Assembly: GCA_021521415.1 (NCBI GenBank)
Contig: JAIQDT010003542.1
Span: 232,707 to 296,706, forward strand
DNA length: 64,000 nucleotides
Source: Bidens hawaiensis
Taxonomy: Eukaryota > Streptophyta > Magnoliopsida > Asterales > Asteraceae
Direction of reading: 5' to 3'
Below are positions 1 through 12,414 of the stretch, in pieces. Below the pieces are notes generated by a model. The model had not been told where the DNA came from. It saw only the letters and a list, made by a program, of their open reading frames with translations, and did not search any database. A program made the position numbers and the translations under genes. Each line of letters begins with the position of its first letter. The first letter of the stretch is position 1.

Positions 1-2674
1 CAAGAAACTCAAAATGGATTTGAGTAAGAATTATCTTTGGCATTGTCACCTTGGTCATATAAACAAAGATCGCATACATACACTTCAAAAGAACAGTCAT
101 TTGGAATCAAGTGAAGATGATTCACTTGATAAGTGTGAGTCTTGTTTACTTGGAAAGATGACCGAGACCCCTTTAGTGGAACAAACGAAGGGGAAAAAGA
201 CTTATTGGGTATCATACATTCGGATGTATGTGGTCCTTTTAAGGCAATGACAAGGAATGGTGAAAGATACTTCATTACCTTTATCGACGATTATAGTCGT
301 TATGGGTATGTGTACTTGTTATGACACAAAGATGAAGCTTTTGAAATGTTCAAAATCTTCCAAAATGAAGTACAAAATCAACTCGATAAAGCCGTCAAAG
401 TACTTCGTTCGGATAGACAAGGTGAATACCTAAGTGATGCATTCCAAGATCATCTTAGGAGTTGTGGGATCATCTCACAACTTACTCCACCCGGAACACT
501 ACAACATAATGGTGTGTCTGAAAGGAGGATTTGAACTCTATTGGATATGGTTCGATTTATGATGGCTAGAAGCACATTCCCTCTATCATTTTGGGGTTTT
601 GCTTGCCCTCCGCGGCCCGTATTCTAAATATGGCCCCAACCAAGAAAGTGGACAAGACACCTTTTGAAATATGGAATGGAAGGGCTCTATCGTTATCATA
701 TTTAAAGGTATGGGGTTGTGAGGATTATGTCAAGAATAGAACCCAAAACAAACTTGAAAGTCGGTCCACTAAGTTTATCTTTGTAGGACATCCCAAAGAT
801 TCTATGGGATATTATTTCTACAACCCAACCAAGCAAAAGGTATTCGTTGCTCGAAAGGCCGAGTTCTTGGAAACTAATTTCCTTTAGGGAAGGTACTAGT
901 AGAATGGTGGAACTCGAGGAGGATCGAGAACCACAAGCCGATACACGTTTGGTTGATACTAGCAATCATCAAGGGGTTGTTGAGAATGATCAAATGGTTG
1001 ATCAAAAAAAACGTTCGCAAATCCAGTAGAATTAGTTATCCACCCGAAAGATATGGATTTTTCATGGATGGATGCTACGTGGTAGATTCGGATGAACCAC
1101 CACATACCGTGATGCAATGTCACAATCCAATTGTGACAAATGGCTTGAAGCCATGAACGTTGAGATGCAATCCATGCATTTGAATCAAGTATGGGATTTG
1201 GTTGTACCACCGCTTAATTCCAAACCGGTTGGAAGTAAGTGGGGTTACAAGAAGAAAACTGATATGTATGGAAACTTGGATACTTATAAAGCAGACTTGT
1301 AGCAAAAGGTTTCGCTCAAACTCAAGGGGTTTACTATGATGAAACTTTTTCTCCCGTAGCAATACCGAAGTCTATTAGGATATTGTTTGCCATAGCCGCA
1401 CATTATGACTATGAGATATGGCAAATTGATGTCAAAACCGCTTTTCTAAATGGGCATCTTGAGGAAGATGTCTATATGGTTCAACCCGAAGGTTTTGTCG
1501 ATCCACAACATCCTAACAAAGTGTTCAAGTTAAAGAAATCAATCTATGGATTGAAACAAGCATCTAGAAGTTGGAATCACCGTTTTGATGAAGAAGTTAA
1601 GAAATTTGGATTCATCAAGAATGGTGATAAAGCTTGTGTGTATAAGAAAGCTAGTGGGAGCATCATCACTTTCTTACTATTGTATGTTGATGACATACTA
1701 TTATTTGGGAATGACATTCCAACCATGGAAGGTGTAAAAACATGGCTTGGAAGTTGTTTTTCCATCAAAGATCCTGGTGAAGCCGCCTATATTTTGAGAA
1801 TAAAGATCTATAGGGATAGATCAAGGCAGTTGATAGGTTTAAACCAAAGTGCATACATTGACAAAATCTTGAAAAGGTTCAAGATGGAGAACTCTAAGAG
1901 AGGTTTGGTACCTATTCAAAGAGGAACGATATTGAGTGTGTCTCAATGTCCAAGCTCGAAGGAAGAGCAAGATAAAATGAAAGGGATCCCATATGCATCG
2001 GCTATTGGATCCATCATGTATGCAATGGTATGCACTAGACCGGATGTGTCATGCGCTTTAAGCATGACAAGTAGATTCCAACATAATCCGGGAAGTAGCA
2101 TTGGATGGCGGTTAAGAGTATACTGAAATACCTTAGAAAGACTAAGGACATGTTTCTAATATACGGCTCGGGTGAGGAGGAACTCGTTGTAAAGGGTTAC
2201 ACGGATGCGAGTTTCCAAATGGATCGAGATGATTCTCGATCACAATCGGGATATGTTTTCGTCATGAATGGTGGGGCGGTCTCTTAGAAGAGCTCGAAAA
2301 AAGATGTGGTAGCATTGTCTACCACAGAATCGGAATACATCGCCTCCTCATTGGCAGCTCAAGAAGCTTCTTGGATAAGGAAATTCATTGCCGATCTATG
2401 GGTGGTCCGTACCATTCAGGACCCTCTAGAAATATTTTGTGACAACGAGGGTGCGATTGCTCAAATCAAGGAACCTCGTGCTCATCAAAAGACGACGCAC
2501 ATTGAGCGGAGGTTCAACTACATAAGGGATGAAGTTGAGAAAGGAAAGATATGTATTCGCAAAGTTAACACCGATCACAACATTGCGGATCCACCCACGA
2601 AGCTCCTTGAAAGGCCAAAGCATGAAGGTCACACTTGTGCCTTAGGACTTCGATATTCTAGTGATTGGATATGA
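1..2674 (+). pseudogene. Ty1/copia pol, 5' cut by window edge, broken
   Basis: Domains appear in copia order. The GAG-pre-integrase zinc segment (about 14-180) shows LWHCHLGH and CESCLLGK. The integrase core (about 205-640) shows HSDVCGPF, FIDDYSR and SDRQGEYL. Reverse transcriptase (about 1170-2100) shows QIDVKTAFLNGHLEEDVYM and YVDDILLF near 1683. RNase H (2195-2640) shows STTESEYIA and CDNEGAIA. In-frame stops lie near 322, 532, 885 and 2285, and the frame shifts near 175, 1300 and 2105, so the copy cannot make a polyprotein. Gag and the 5' LTR lie before the window. Integrase before RT identifies Ty1/copia rather than gypsy. The lineage within copia is not settled by eye. Confidence 0.93.
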
Positions 2675-3448
2675 TCGAATTTTGTATTTGGATATCGGAA
2701 CAATTGTTATTTTGACTCATTCATATGATTATGGTTTATGATTATGACATTTTGAGTTAAGTTCCATTTTAGCATGTTTAAATCCATGAATAAGTTATTC
2801 TAAATGTCCGTAGTCGTTCATATTTGTGGGAACAAACATGAAGGTAAGACTATTATGAACTTGGATTGGTGGATATTCATAAGGTATGAATATAGAGAAA
2901 AAGGTTGCAGCCAAGGTTCGTAGATATTTACGGGATATAAGTATTGGACTGACCCGCTCTCAAATATTACTACATGGAATCTGTGATTGATCATAAGTAA
3001 ATTTAAGTAAAGGCGAATATTATAGTATCCTCCGACCTGAGATACATATTGGGTCTTGATATTCACCAAATATTATACTTTGACTTAGTTCTTCGCTGCT
3101 CTGAAACATGACGGTACATAAGTCTAAGATCAGGTATGGTACTAAGTGATTTTGAAAGACGTATGTAGTCAAAAGGGGATTTGTCCCTCTTATTCGTTGA
3201 GAGTAAGATGTCTAAGGCCTTCTAAGTTAAATCAACAGAGAATGATCGCTCTATGTCTCTGTATTTAACATGACATCTAAGACAAAAGGATAAATGATAG
3301 TTTCACCTAAATCATTTCAAGTAAAGGACTTGAAGGGGATGATGCTATTGAATGGCACTTCGTCATGCGTATTAGGTGTAGTAAACCGTAGTTAGACAGT
3401 ATTTGCTACTTGCATCAATCTTCTATGTATCTTGTGCAAGTGGGAGAT
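2675..3448 (+). other. 3' untranslated part of copia element 1 with polypurine tract
   Basis: This is non-coding DNA between the pol end and the LTR. The last bases (about 3438-3448, AAGTGGGAGATT) are the purine-rich plus-strand primer typical of copia elements, directly abutting the TGTTGG start of the LTR. No other gene is visible. Confidence 0.75.
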
Positions 3449-4392
3449 TGTTGGACTCGGTCTGCCCAAGACACAGATTGTGATTGATGTGGCTAGTACG
3501 TTATGATCCAAGTCGGGTCATACCCAATAACAAGCTAGACAAACACCAATAATATTTGTTTATATATGATATGATCGTAAGTAAATAAATATTAACACTT
3601 ATGTTATTTGGAAAGGGTTTCTAAATACAATGTACTTGTGAAATGAATAAATCATATGGATGATTTATACTTTGAGAGAGAGCATTCCATAGTGTTATTT
3701 AATATGATTAAGTAACAATATGTGAATAATGTTACCTAGCATGTTGCCTATATTGTGTTATACTTATAACACAATGTAATAAGTTTTATAATATATATAT
3801 AAATGGAAAGTTATAAAAAATAATAAGAAGAAGAACAAAAGGAGAAGGTCCCCCCCCCAGTCTAACCCTTTTCTTGTTTTATTATTATTTTCATGTTAGT
3901 GGGTACATGCAATGGATTTGAGTGGTGGACTTGGGTGACACTTTGAAAGACCAAAAACTCTTTCTTTCTCTCATAACATTTTGCAAAGTAAAAAAAGTCT
4001 CTCTTTTCTCCTTTTCTCTCTATATTTTCGGCCAAAAGAGGAGCTAAGGGAAGAGAAGAAAATTTTGAGTGCAAATCCTAGCTACAAGGTGTTTGCTTGA
4101 AGGATTGAAGAGTATACAAGCTTGAGGAACTCCTACCTTGAAGTTCTAGCCTACCATTCATCATCTCCTTCACTTTTCTTTGGTTTAGAAAGGTAGTCTT
4201 AACATGTATGGACTTATAGTGACATGCATGTGTTTGTTAGTATGTATTTCGTATATGGATCCGGGATTGGGTTTTGCATGCATAAAATTGGTTTTATACA
4301 CCTAAAATTAACAAGATTTAAAACTTATTTCCGCTGCGTTTTTTCATAAAAGTAAGGTTTTATGACTTTGATAATCTTGTTAAAACCCAACA
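3449..4392 (+). repeat. 3' LTR of copia element 1
   Basis: The 944-bp LTR starts TGTTGGACTC right after the polypurine tract and ends AAACCCAACA, giving the 6-bp inverted ends TGTTGG/CCAACA. A TATA-rich stretch near 3790 could be its promoter. A C-run lies at 3850-3858. The sequence immediately beyond it is a gypsy LTR, so this element is inserted in that LTR. The target duplication cannot be checked because the 5' LTR is outside the window. Confidence 0.85.
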
Positions 4393-5344
4393 TGAAATTA
4401 TAATAATATTAAAATATTAATATTATTTTAATATTTATTATAGGATTTGAATGCTAGCAAGCAGAACGAACCACTATCTGATATTATGTTCAATACCGAC
4501 TAAATCGTGAGTTTCATGACCCCACTTTTTAAACTGTTTTTATGAACTCTTGGGGTGGAAAGCATTCTGATAGATATTTATATACTTGGAATTGTTTAAT
4601 GATGTGAATTATCTAAGTGCTAACACATAAAAGCCCCCACTAACACAGTGATTAGCTTCGAGCCGGTGGCTTATAAATAGTACTATTGTTTTGACAAACC
4701 CAAACGGAGGCGGCATGGATTGCTGCGACTTTACACCATTTGCTCAAAACCATAATTATACAAAACACGCTATGTAGTGTTAAACATAGCTACTTGAGGC
4801 ATGTTGTGGGTGGAAGGGGAGCCATAGTGGTTGACTGCGTGTGGGAAATGGAGGCACACAGCACCAATGAACAGTCAAGGCTTCACTATAGCTTAGTATA
4901 ATTACATCATAAAGATAAAAACAAACGTACTTGCAAACATACACACATACATACATACATACAAATATACATACATACGCATGAATTATGATCGTTGTGG
5001 TTACGCATAACTGATTTCTTGAAACTTGTGAAACTCACAAAGTATTTGTAGTTGACTTGTTTTAACCTACTTTTCAGGTGTGCCAAAATTGGAATAACCT
5101 GATGATGTGCTACGTGTTACAGGAAGTGGTCAGTGTTCTGTAAATAGACGTAGGGTACTAGTAAGGAGTGGGACAGTTAATGAACTGATCTTGTTTTGTA
5201 TCACCTAGTTTGTAAAAGAAGTTAGAACGATGCAAAATATTGTAAATTAGTTTGTATTGTTCTTTATAAACAATGTGGTTGATACCAGAGGTGTCTGTTA
5301 CATTCCCGTTTTACACTTCCTCATTTGCTAGTCGGGGTGTGACA
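4393..5344 (+). repeat. Gypsy LTR (family T1), 3' part only
   Basis: It resembles the T1 LTRs at 27,669 (inverted), 42,800-43,659 and 48,440 (inverted): an AT-rich ATAATATTAA block, the phrase GTGAGTTTCATGACCCC, the ATAGTGGTTGACTG block, and the end AGTCGGGGTGTGACA. No primer binding site follows 5,344, so internal sequence is missing. The DNA resumes as a T2a LTR, which suggests a solo or truncated insertion. Its left half is hidden by the copia insertion. Confidence 0.75.
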
Positions 5345-5404
5345 ATAGCCCTTTAATCTTCACAGATATTATTAGGGTTTGCAACCCTTTAACCATACGA
5401 CCAT

Positions 5405-5455
<51 letters not shown>

Positions 5456-5684
5456 TACATACCCATACATTGATAACCTTCTTACATATATAAAACAATC
5501 ACATAACATGCACTTACTAGTTAAAGTAAGCCTATTGACTTATCACTTACAAGTATGCACACAACCCCGAAAACATTTAAAGGAAGAAAGGGGTAGAAAC
5601 TCACCTTAATTCTATTACGGTCAGAGCTAATTGTAACTCCTTTCTTCAGTTGTGCACGGCTAACTATTTCACACACACACACAG

Positions 5685-5715
<31 letters not shown>

Positions 5716-6186
5716 AGTGTGTGTGTCAATTAACAGTGTAACTAACTAACAGAACTAGCTAAGTCTGTAATTTTAGATAACTAAATTTACTTGATAAGCT
5801 AGGCTCATTTTTTAGATAAATTGATCTAACAAGGTTACTTCGTTTAACGAAAGTAGTTACTATCTTCGTTCTACTTCTTACGTTTATTATTTATGCCTTT
5901 AGATTATTAGATTCATTTCTCTCATTCATTAGGTATGTCATATCTTTTAATATATATATATATATATATAATTCTTTCATTTATCTGTGAACTCGCTTTT
6001 AATAAGTTATCGGGACTTAAAAGAGTTAACCAAGTCGGTTAGCTTGGGTTATTATGCTTGAATTATCTTAGGTTATAATGGACTATACCCAATGGTTCCT
6101 TTCTGGGCAAGCTTGTCAAGCCTAAACGACTCCTGAGGACAATTGGGCTTTAACTTGCATTTAAGCCCATTATTCTCATATTTGCA

Positions 6187-6475
6187 TAGAGTTTCCTGAT
6201 TTGCAAGCAGTTCCGTGATTTGCAAGGAGTTCTCTGATTTTTAAGGGGTTATCTGATTTGCATGGAGTTCTCTGATTTTGCTAGGAGTTCTCTGATTTGC
6301 ATAGAGTTTTCTGATTTGCATGGAGTCCTCTAATTTGCAAGGAGTCCTTTGATTTGCATGGAGTACTCTGATTTTCACAAAGTTCTCTGATTTGCATGGA
6401 GTCCTCTGATTTGAAATGAGTTCTCTGATTTGCAAGGAGTTCTCTGATTTTCAAAGAGTTATCTAATTTGCAAGT
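6187..6475. repeat. Short tandem array, unit about 20 bp
   Basis: About fourteen degenerate copies of a TCTGATTTGCAAGGAGT-like unit (variants GCATGGAGT, TTTTAAGGGGT). It lies at the LTR position where the related LTR at 30,164 carries a different array (31,365-31,620). Translations of it are repeat artefacts. Confidence 0.85.
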
Positions 6476-6682
6476 TAGGTTCATTTTTCAAATTAGGTTT
6501 ATTTTGCAAGTTAGGTCCGGTTTGAAAATTGGATTTCGTATGCAAGTTGACTATTCTCGTAGTCCACTTCTATCTCGCAAAATAGCCTAACTCGAAACAC
6601 CCCATCTGCCAAACCCAATTCGCAACAAGCCCATCTCGCATGCAATGACTCATTCGCAGATCCAGTTTTTCTCGCAAAAAGA

Positions 6683-6757
6683 TTGCGAGAACCGGGATTT
6701 GAACCCAGGTTCTCTCGCATATACAACAAAGCCTTATCACTCCACCATTAGCGCCCA
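6683..6757 (-). other. tRNA-like sequence (pseudo-tRNA or SINE head)
   Basis: On the minus strand there is an A-box-like GGTGGAGTGATAAGG followed about 35 bases later by a perfect B box GGTTCAAATCC (plus 6695-6705) in a T-arm-like hairpin. The hairpin is flanked by GCGAGA/TCGC pairing. The 5' GGGCGC stretch does not pair with the 3' flank as an acceptor stem would, so it is not a functional tRNA. It may be a SINE relic. Confidence 0.35.
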
Positions 6758-6883
6758 TATGTTACTACATCCATCCCTTTGCCTCTTATATTAATTATCT
6801 TGCTGCTTCTTATCCACATCCTTTCTTCCCTATTATTATTATTGTTATATTATTATGTTTTCTTGACATGCTCCTGCAACAAC

Positions 6884-6931
<48 letters not shown>

Positions 6932-7142
6932 CTCTTGCTATTATTATTGTTAAGATTATTATTATAAACCCGAAATCTAAACACGTTTAGATTAAAGTTC
7001 GGACCTTTATTCTAAGTCCATCTTTGTTTAAGCCTATCATCTTTTATACCCTTTCGTCGTTTAATTGATGACAATTAATTACACGAAATTAATACTTAAC
7101 TCGTTAAACAATTATTCTTGCCCATCTGAAGAGAGGTGTTAC

Positions 7143-7300
7143 CATTAGTCAGAAAGTAACAAGAACCGGGTGAGTTTCTAGCCCCTTTCTTTGTGTATGT
7201 TTTTTTAACGTTGTGTGCATATGCGTATGTGATAAGGTAATGCCCCACTTGGGAATATCTCATAGAATAGTAACCAACTTTCAAAAGTGTTCTTATTAGG
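7143..7300 (+). repeat. Gypsy LTR (family T2a), plus orientation, fragment 1
   Basis: GGGTGAGTTTCTAGCCCC, a GTGTGCATATGCG block and a run to AAGGTAATGCC are the reverse complement of the block at 30,955-31,050. This piece, with 9,930-10,107 and 12,859-13,183, is in the right order to be one LTR interrupted by later insertions. Confidence 0.5.
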
Positions 7301-7777
7301 TCGCTGATGCCCCAAATCGGTTCACTACATCTTCAAATCAAGTCTCATCGATTTTTTTGTGCATTAAGAAAGAAATTGTGGATAAGATGTGTGGGTCAGA
7401 ATTTGCAATATATGCAGTTAAATTTAAAAAACTTAAAAAAAACGTTAATTATATTAAAATTTAAAAATAAAAATAAAATTCACGTCGCCACTCAGCGTTA
7501 ACTTCAAAAAAAAAAGATAAAAAGATTTCCTATGTGAAACAAAAAATAAAAAGGCTAAAAAAACATGTTAAAACCTTTAATTTAATAAAATATGAAAGTT
7601 GAGTGACTTAATTGAAACACTTTTTAAAGTTGAGTGACTTAATTGAAACACTTTCGAAACTTGGTTAGTATTCTAGGATGTTGTCCCCATGTTTTTTAAT
7701 TAGTTAGTGTATGGTATATGAATGTTGTATGCATATAGAAAGGCTGAGAACATATGTTTATATTTGTACATATATAT
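7301..7777. other. AT-rich spacer, no gene
   Basis: It contains A-runs and a 29-bp direct duplication (about 7594-7650, AAAGTTGAGTGACTTAATTG). No reading frame or terminal repeats could be assigned. Confidence 0.5.
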
Positions 7778-8426
7778 AGGGAGATGATCAAGAGAAAACT
7801 CATCCTTAGAGATAAAATTTAAAGACTTCTAAAGAATTATTTTTAATTAAAAATAAGAACATTATTTTCAAATTTCTGTTTTTGCCATTATTCTTATATT
7901 TTGTTACCCTTCACTCAAAAAAATAAAAATAAATAAATAAATGAATAACGCTGTAACGCGTATACGTATTATTGTGCGATACTGTTGTATTACAGATGTG
8001 TAATACTGTGTATTTTTATGTTTAATAGTGTTTAATTGCATATATTCAATATTTGTGTATTGTATATGTGTAGTAGTTTTGTATTATATGCAACAAATAC
8101 TAAAAAAAGTCGTCGTAGTGCACATGTGCATTAGTATTGTATTACACATACGCCCTAATGTGTATTCAATGTGAACATTAGTCTTATATATCATATATAC
8201 AATAGTGTGTATCGAATATATGCAATAGTGTTGTATTCTATGCAATACACACTATCACACATATGTACTACACCGACGAGGTTACCGACATGTTCTTTTT
8301 ATTTTTTTTGGAACAATAACAACATTTAAGAATAATGGAAAAAAAAGAAACCAAAATTTTTTTTTAAAGTTAAAAATAATTCTTTAGGATTTTTTAAGTA
8401 TTTTTTGAGTTTTCACTAGATCTCAC

Positions 8427-8430
<4 letters not shown>
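7778..8430 (-). mobile_element. MITE-like repeat, copy 1 (inverted relative to copies 2 and 3)
   Basis: The imperfect terminal inverted repeats are GGGAGATGATCAAGAGAAAA at the left and the complement of GGGGTGAGATCTAGTGAAAA at the right. It is flanked by TATA on both sides. The interior is rich in CATATGCAATAC/TGTATTGCATAT words and has no ORF. It appears to be a non-autonomous DNA element inserting into (TA)n. The superfamily is not determined. Confidence 0.55.
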
Positions 8431-8488
<58 letters not shown>

Positions 8489-8490
<2 letters not shown>

Positions 8491-9153
8491 GTGGGATCTA
8501 GAAAGAACTCCTCTTAAAGAGAGAACTAGATAACTAATAAAAACTATTTTTAACTTTTTTTAAGAAAATATTTTGTGATTTTTTTTCTTTCCTCCTCAAA
8601 AGATGATATTGTTCCTAAAAAAAATCGTCTATGTAATGCATATGTGCACTAATGTGTATTGCATATATACAATAGTGTTTTATTGCATATAATACAACAC
8701 AATTGCATTATACAATACACACTATTGAATATATGCAAATACAAACACTAATAATTGTACTCAAAATAAACTATCACATATACGTAATACAACACTATGC
8801 ACATATCCACTATATTGTTTTTTTGGTATTTTTGTATATAATATAACACTATTGCACTAATACAATACAAAAATTTGTATATATGCTATTTAACATAATT
8901 ACACATATCAAAATACACACTAGTGCACATATGCAATAAGTTGATGTATTGCATATATGCACTACAACGAGTTTTTTTTTTGTTTTTTTTATTATTTTTT
9001 ATTTTTTTATATTTTTCGAGTGATTGGTTACAAAATATAAGAATAATGGCAAAAATGGAAATTTAAAAATAATTTTTTTAATTAAATTAAAAATATCTCT
9101 TTATTAGTTCTGTAGTTCTCTCTTTAAGAATGAGTTCTCTTTTGATCCTCTCC
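8489..9153 (+). mobile_element. MITE-like repeat, copy 2
   Basis: Same family: it begins GGGTGGGATCTAGAAAGAAC and ends GAGTTCTCTTTTGATCCTCTCC. A (TA)n tract of about 58 bp separates it from copy 1, and a CA/TA-rich tract separates it from copy 3. It shares the CATATGCAATA-rich core and a GGTTACAAAATATAAGAATA block near the right end. Confidence 0.55.
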
Positions 9154-9220
9154 ACATACACACACACACATATATATATAAATATATATGTGTGTGTGTG
9201 TATATATGTATATATATATA

Positions 9221-9908
9221 GGGGTGGGATCTAGTGAAAACTGCTCTTAAAGAGAAAACTCAAAATCTCCTAAAAACTCCTAAAAAACTATTTTTAACTT
9301 TTTTTAAAGTTTCTTTTTTTCCATCATTTTTATATGTTGTTATTGGTTCAAAAAAAAAACCTTGTCGGTAACTTCGTCGGTATAGTGCGCATGTGTAATG
9401 GTGTACATTGCATATATGCAAAAGTGTTTTGTATTGCATAGAACTATTGCAAATATTTGAAACACACTATTGTATATATGCAATATAAGACTAATACACA
9501 CATCGAATACACATTGGTACGTATGTGTAATACAACATTAATGCGCATGTGCACCACATCGATTTTTATTTTTTTATTATTTTTCCATATAATACAACAC
9601 TACTACACATATACAATACAGAAATATTGAATATATACAATTAAACACTATTAAACTCAAATATACATAGTAATAAGCATATGTAATATGAAGGTATCGC
9701 ATAGTAATACGTATGTGTATTACAGTGGGTTTATTATTTTTTTGTTTTTTATGTACTTTATTTATTTTTTTCGAGCAAAGGGTAAGAAAATATAAGAATA
9801 ATAGCAAAAACAGAAATTTGAAAACATTTTATTATTTTTAATTAAAAATAATTCTTTAAGAGTTTTTACGTTTTCTCTTTAAAGATTAGTTTTCTCTTGA
9901 TCATCTCC
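9221..9908 (+). mobile_element. MITE-like repeat, copy 3
   Basis: It begins GGGGTGGGATCTAGTGAAAA and ends AGTTTTCTCTTGATCATCTCC, with (TA)n on both sides. Orientation and core match copy 2. Confidence 0.55.
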
Positions 9909-9929
9909 ATATATATATATATATAAAGG

Positions 9930-10107
9930 AATGCAGGTATGGTTGTATGGTTACGAAGGATGGCATACCCTAATAATATATGAGAAAGTACAGTGGCGGA
10001 CACTAATAATATCTATGAAAGGAAGCAGAACCTAATAATATCTGTGAAAGTAGGGTGGCAAACCCTAATAATATCTGTGAGGTTATAGGACGAAAGACAC
10101 TTTAAAA
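9930..10107 (+). repeat. Gypsy LTR (family T2a), plus orientation, fragment 2 with tandem repeat
   Basis: Four to five copies of an ACCCTAATAATATCTGTGA-type unit of 30-40 bp, followed by GTTATAGGACGAAAGAC. It is the reverse complement of the array and flank at 30,640-30,830. The LTR breaks off at 10,107 and resumes at 12,859. Confidence 0.6.
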
Positions 10108-10288
10108 TCTACTATTCTAATAAAAGAATACAACTTTATGTCACTTGTCACTCCGTCAGCCCTGCTCATATTTTTTAAACCGGTGTTTGCTTTAGGATTC
10201 CGTGTGGGTCTTAACCCGACCCAACATTTCATTTTTGGATCTTAATATTGTTATAACCCTAGATCCGCATCTTCTTCTTCTTTCCAAA

Positions 10289-10576
10289 ATGTCGTCTTCC
10301 TCCTCCATTGTGTTCACCCTAACTCAAATTAATGTGAAACCCACGTTGTTCGGAGCCAACAACCATCATCGCCGCCAGTGAAGAACATCAGGGTTGGTTC
10401 GCCTCCATTGATAAGGACATTCGTTGGTTTGAATGGACTCCAAGGTACCTCACTCACCCTAACCCTCAATTTCCATCACTTGCACGATCCTCAAACCTAA
10501 TTCAACTATATATTGTTTGATTTTCAGATTCCTGAAGGCTTATGCTGGCTTACAACTGCGCCAAAAGAAACTCTAG
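10289..10576 (+). pseudogene. Captured host gene fragment, two exons
   Basis: An ATG-led serine-rich start (MSSSSSIVFTLTQI) runs to a stop. One base out of frame, an open stretch contains GWFASIDKDIRWFEWTP and ends at a GTACCT donor after 10,444. An 83-bp intron ends TTTTCAG at 10,527, and the next exon continues in phase (FLKAYAGLQLRQKKL) to a TAG at 10,574. The spliced frame and the position inside Helitron ends indicate transduplication of a nuclear gene, possibly with a plastid-targeting-like N-terminus. The parent gene was not recognised. The frameshift makes it a pseudogene. Confidence 0.5.
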
Positions 10577-11260
10577 CCCCAAGGTAAATTTTCTACTACA
10601 ACACATTCAGATATAGTGTTTAGGGATACCGATAAACCATTAAAGCATTAGAAAGTGGCCATGTTGAGTCAAAACATTTTTTTAAGTCATATTGTAGTAG
10701 ATTATCTGATCCGATTATAGTAAATTGCCGAGTTTTAATTATCGTTTAAAATTATAAACCTAGGTATGCACCTTCTTTCCAAATTTCCCTTCGTCGTATG
10801 ATAAAGTTAGGGCTTCTTACATAATTCGACACCGCATGACGTTAGGCCTTCAAGTGTGTTCTTAGTGTCTCGCTAAATGACGTTAGGGCTTTAGGCGTGT
10901 TCTTCAACACTGTATTAAATATGAAATTGGGTGATCCATAGCTGTTTAGAATTTTTAGTATCTGATTTTATTTTAGTAGTTTAATTCATTGATTATTCTG
11001 ATTGTATTAAAGAACCTGGTTATGAAATAATTTCATTCTTTCATGTTAATAACAAAGGACCTAGTATGATTTTTTTATAAGCTTGTTAGAATATACAATT
11101 TATCGATGCCTATTTGATGGAGTTCCTAAAATCTTGTGATTTTGGATTATATGCTAAAATAGTCATAGAATTATTGTTCTTTCGAGACATCATAAATCAC
11201 CAGTGGCCAACTCAAAGCCTAAATATATTTGTTTGTTGTTTCTTTAATATGGTTTACTTA

Positions 11261-11425
11261 GGGGGTTGGAATTGCTTATTTTAGCCAACTTATAACTAAT
11301 TATTAACTTTTTGAAAAGTTATAAGGTGTTTGGGATTGCTTTTTATATGAGAGGGGGAAAGTAAATAGGTTATTTACTTATTGAAAAGCCATAAGGAGCT
11401 TTCATAAGGAATCCCAAACACCCCC
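11261..11425. mobile_element. Tourist-like MITE (PIF/Harbinger type)
   Basis: A 165-bp element starts GGGGGTTGGAATTGC and ends GAATCCCAAACACCCCC, so the ends are inverted repeats. It is flanked by TTA on both sides (11,258-11,260 and 11,426-11,428), the 3-bp duplication of PIF/Harbinger. It has no coding capacity and sits inside the Helitron. Confidence 0.75.
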
Positions 11426-12414
11426 TTAATGCCTTGGAGCGCCTCAAACTATTTTGAACCAAGCTATATGCATTGCTGGCTGTAGGCTTTAGTAATGTTA
11501 CAATACGTATTCTAAATAGTTATAAATTATATTCACAAATTGTAGCTTCTTTTTATGGTTTTTTTGGAACAACAATGTATTGTATATTTTCTATAAATTT
11601 TTTCTTTACCATATAGCATTTACTTAGTTGCTTTTTTTTTTCTCACTTCTGCTATTTTAGACAACTCCCAGTACATAATTTTCAATGAAATGCAACTTGG
11701 TTGATTTTGGTAATACATGTTAGACTTATAATATGTTTACTGGTGGTATACTAACTAGACAATATAGGGGTCTTGAGGTTTTAATAGGTTTCAAATATTC
11801 TAACATCTGTTAATTTATGGTCTTGCTTGCATATGCTTGCAGTTGGGCACTGGTTACTTTTGATGCCTCAAAAAGTTAGGCATTATTTTCCTATAATATG
11901 TAGCTTGCATATTTTTATATATAGCTTGCATTTATAATAAAAATATATCATCTTTTAGGTGATAAATTTGATGGCAATGTATGCAGAATGGGCATTTGCA
12001 AGAATCAAGGGAGTCGGGTGAGGATGGGTTGGTATCACTTGGCTCTGTAGCATCGTGTTCTGTTTTCAGCTTGACCTTATGAAATTCACCATTCATTATA
12101 CCCTTAGTGTGAAAGCATCGAACAAGTGCTTGAAAACATGGTACATTTCATAAGTTTTATAAAAGTTAACTAAGCTTGCAAATTTGTAACATTACTGCTT
12201 TCACAACCAAGATGGATTATGGAAGACGACAAATAGAGGCCCAATGGGCTCTTGCTCAGAGAACACTTTAGCGATGCGTTCCCGAGCTTCATTTATGGTT
12301 GGAAAGGAAAGGAAATGAACGAAAAGAATAAAATGTGTTCCTAAGTTTTTATATGGAGAGAAAGGAAAAGAAAGATAATTTTGATATGTGATTCTAACCA
12401 CTGTTATAACTTTT

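Larger units (their letters stand above)
5345..7142 (-). repeat. Gypsy LTR (family T2a), minus orientation, decayed
   Basis: Blocks match the solo LTR at 30,164-32,259 in the same orientation: CACAGATATTATTAGGG at 5361, GCACACAACCCCGAAAAC at 5556, GGGGTAGAAACTCACC at 5590, and the TTGTGCACGGCTAACT block at 5650. The right end GGTGTTACC near 7142 looks like a worn LTR terminus. It contains (TA)n at 5410-5452 and 5948-5970, (CA)n/(TG)n at 5670-5727, a tandem array (6187-6475), a tRNA-like stretch and (TTA)n at 6885-6930. No protein is encoded. Confidence 0.6.

Noticed and set aside
5379..5609. 76-codon plus frame
   Set aside because: Mostly (IY)n from a (TA)n microsatellite inside an LTR.
6683..6757. 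Functional tRNA gene
   Set aside because: No acceptor stem pairing and no plausible anticodon arm; only the T-arm/B box is good.
6779..6967. Leucine/tyrosine-rich 62-codon frame resembling membrane segments
   Set aside because: The hydrophobic run is translated (TTA)n/(TAT)n microsatellite.
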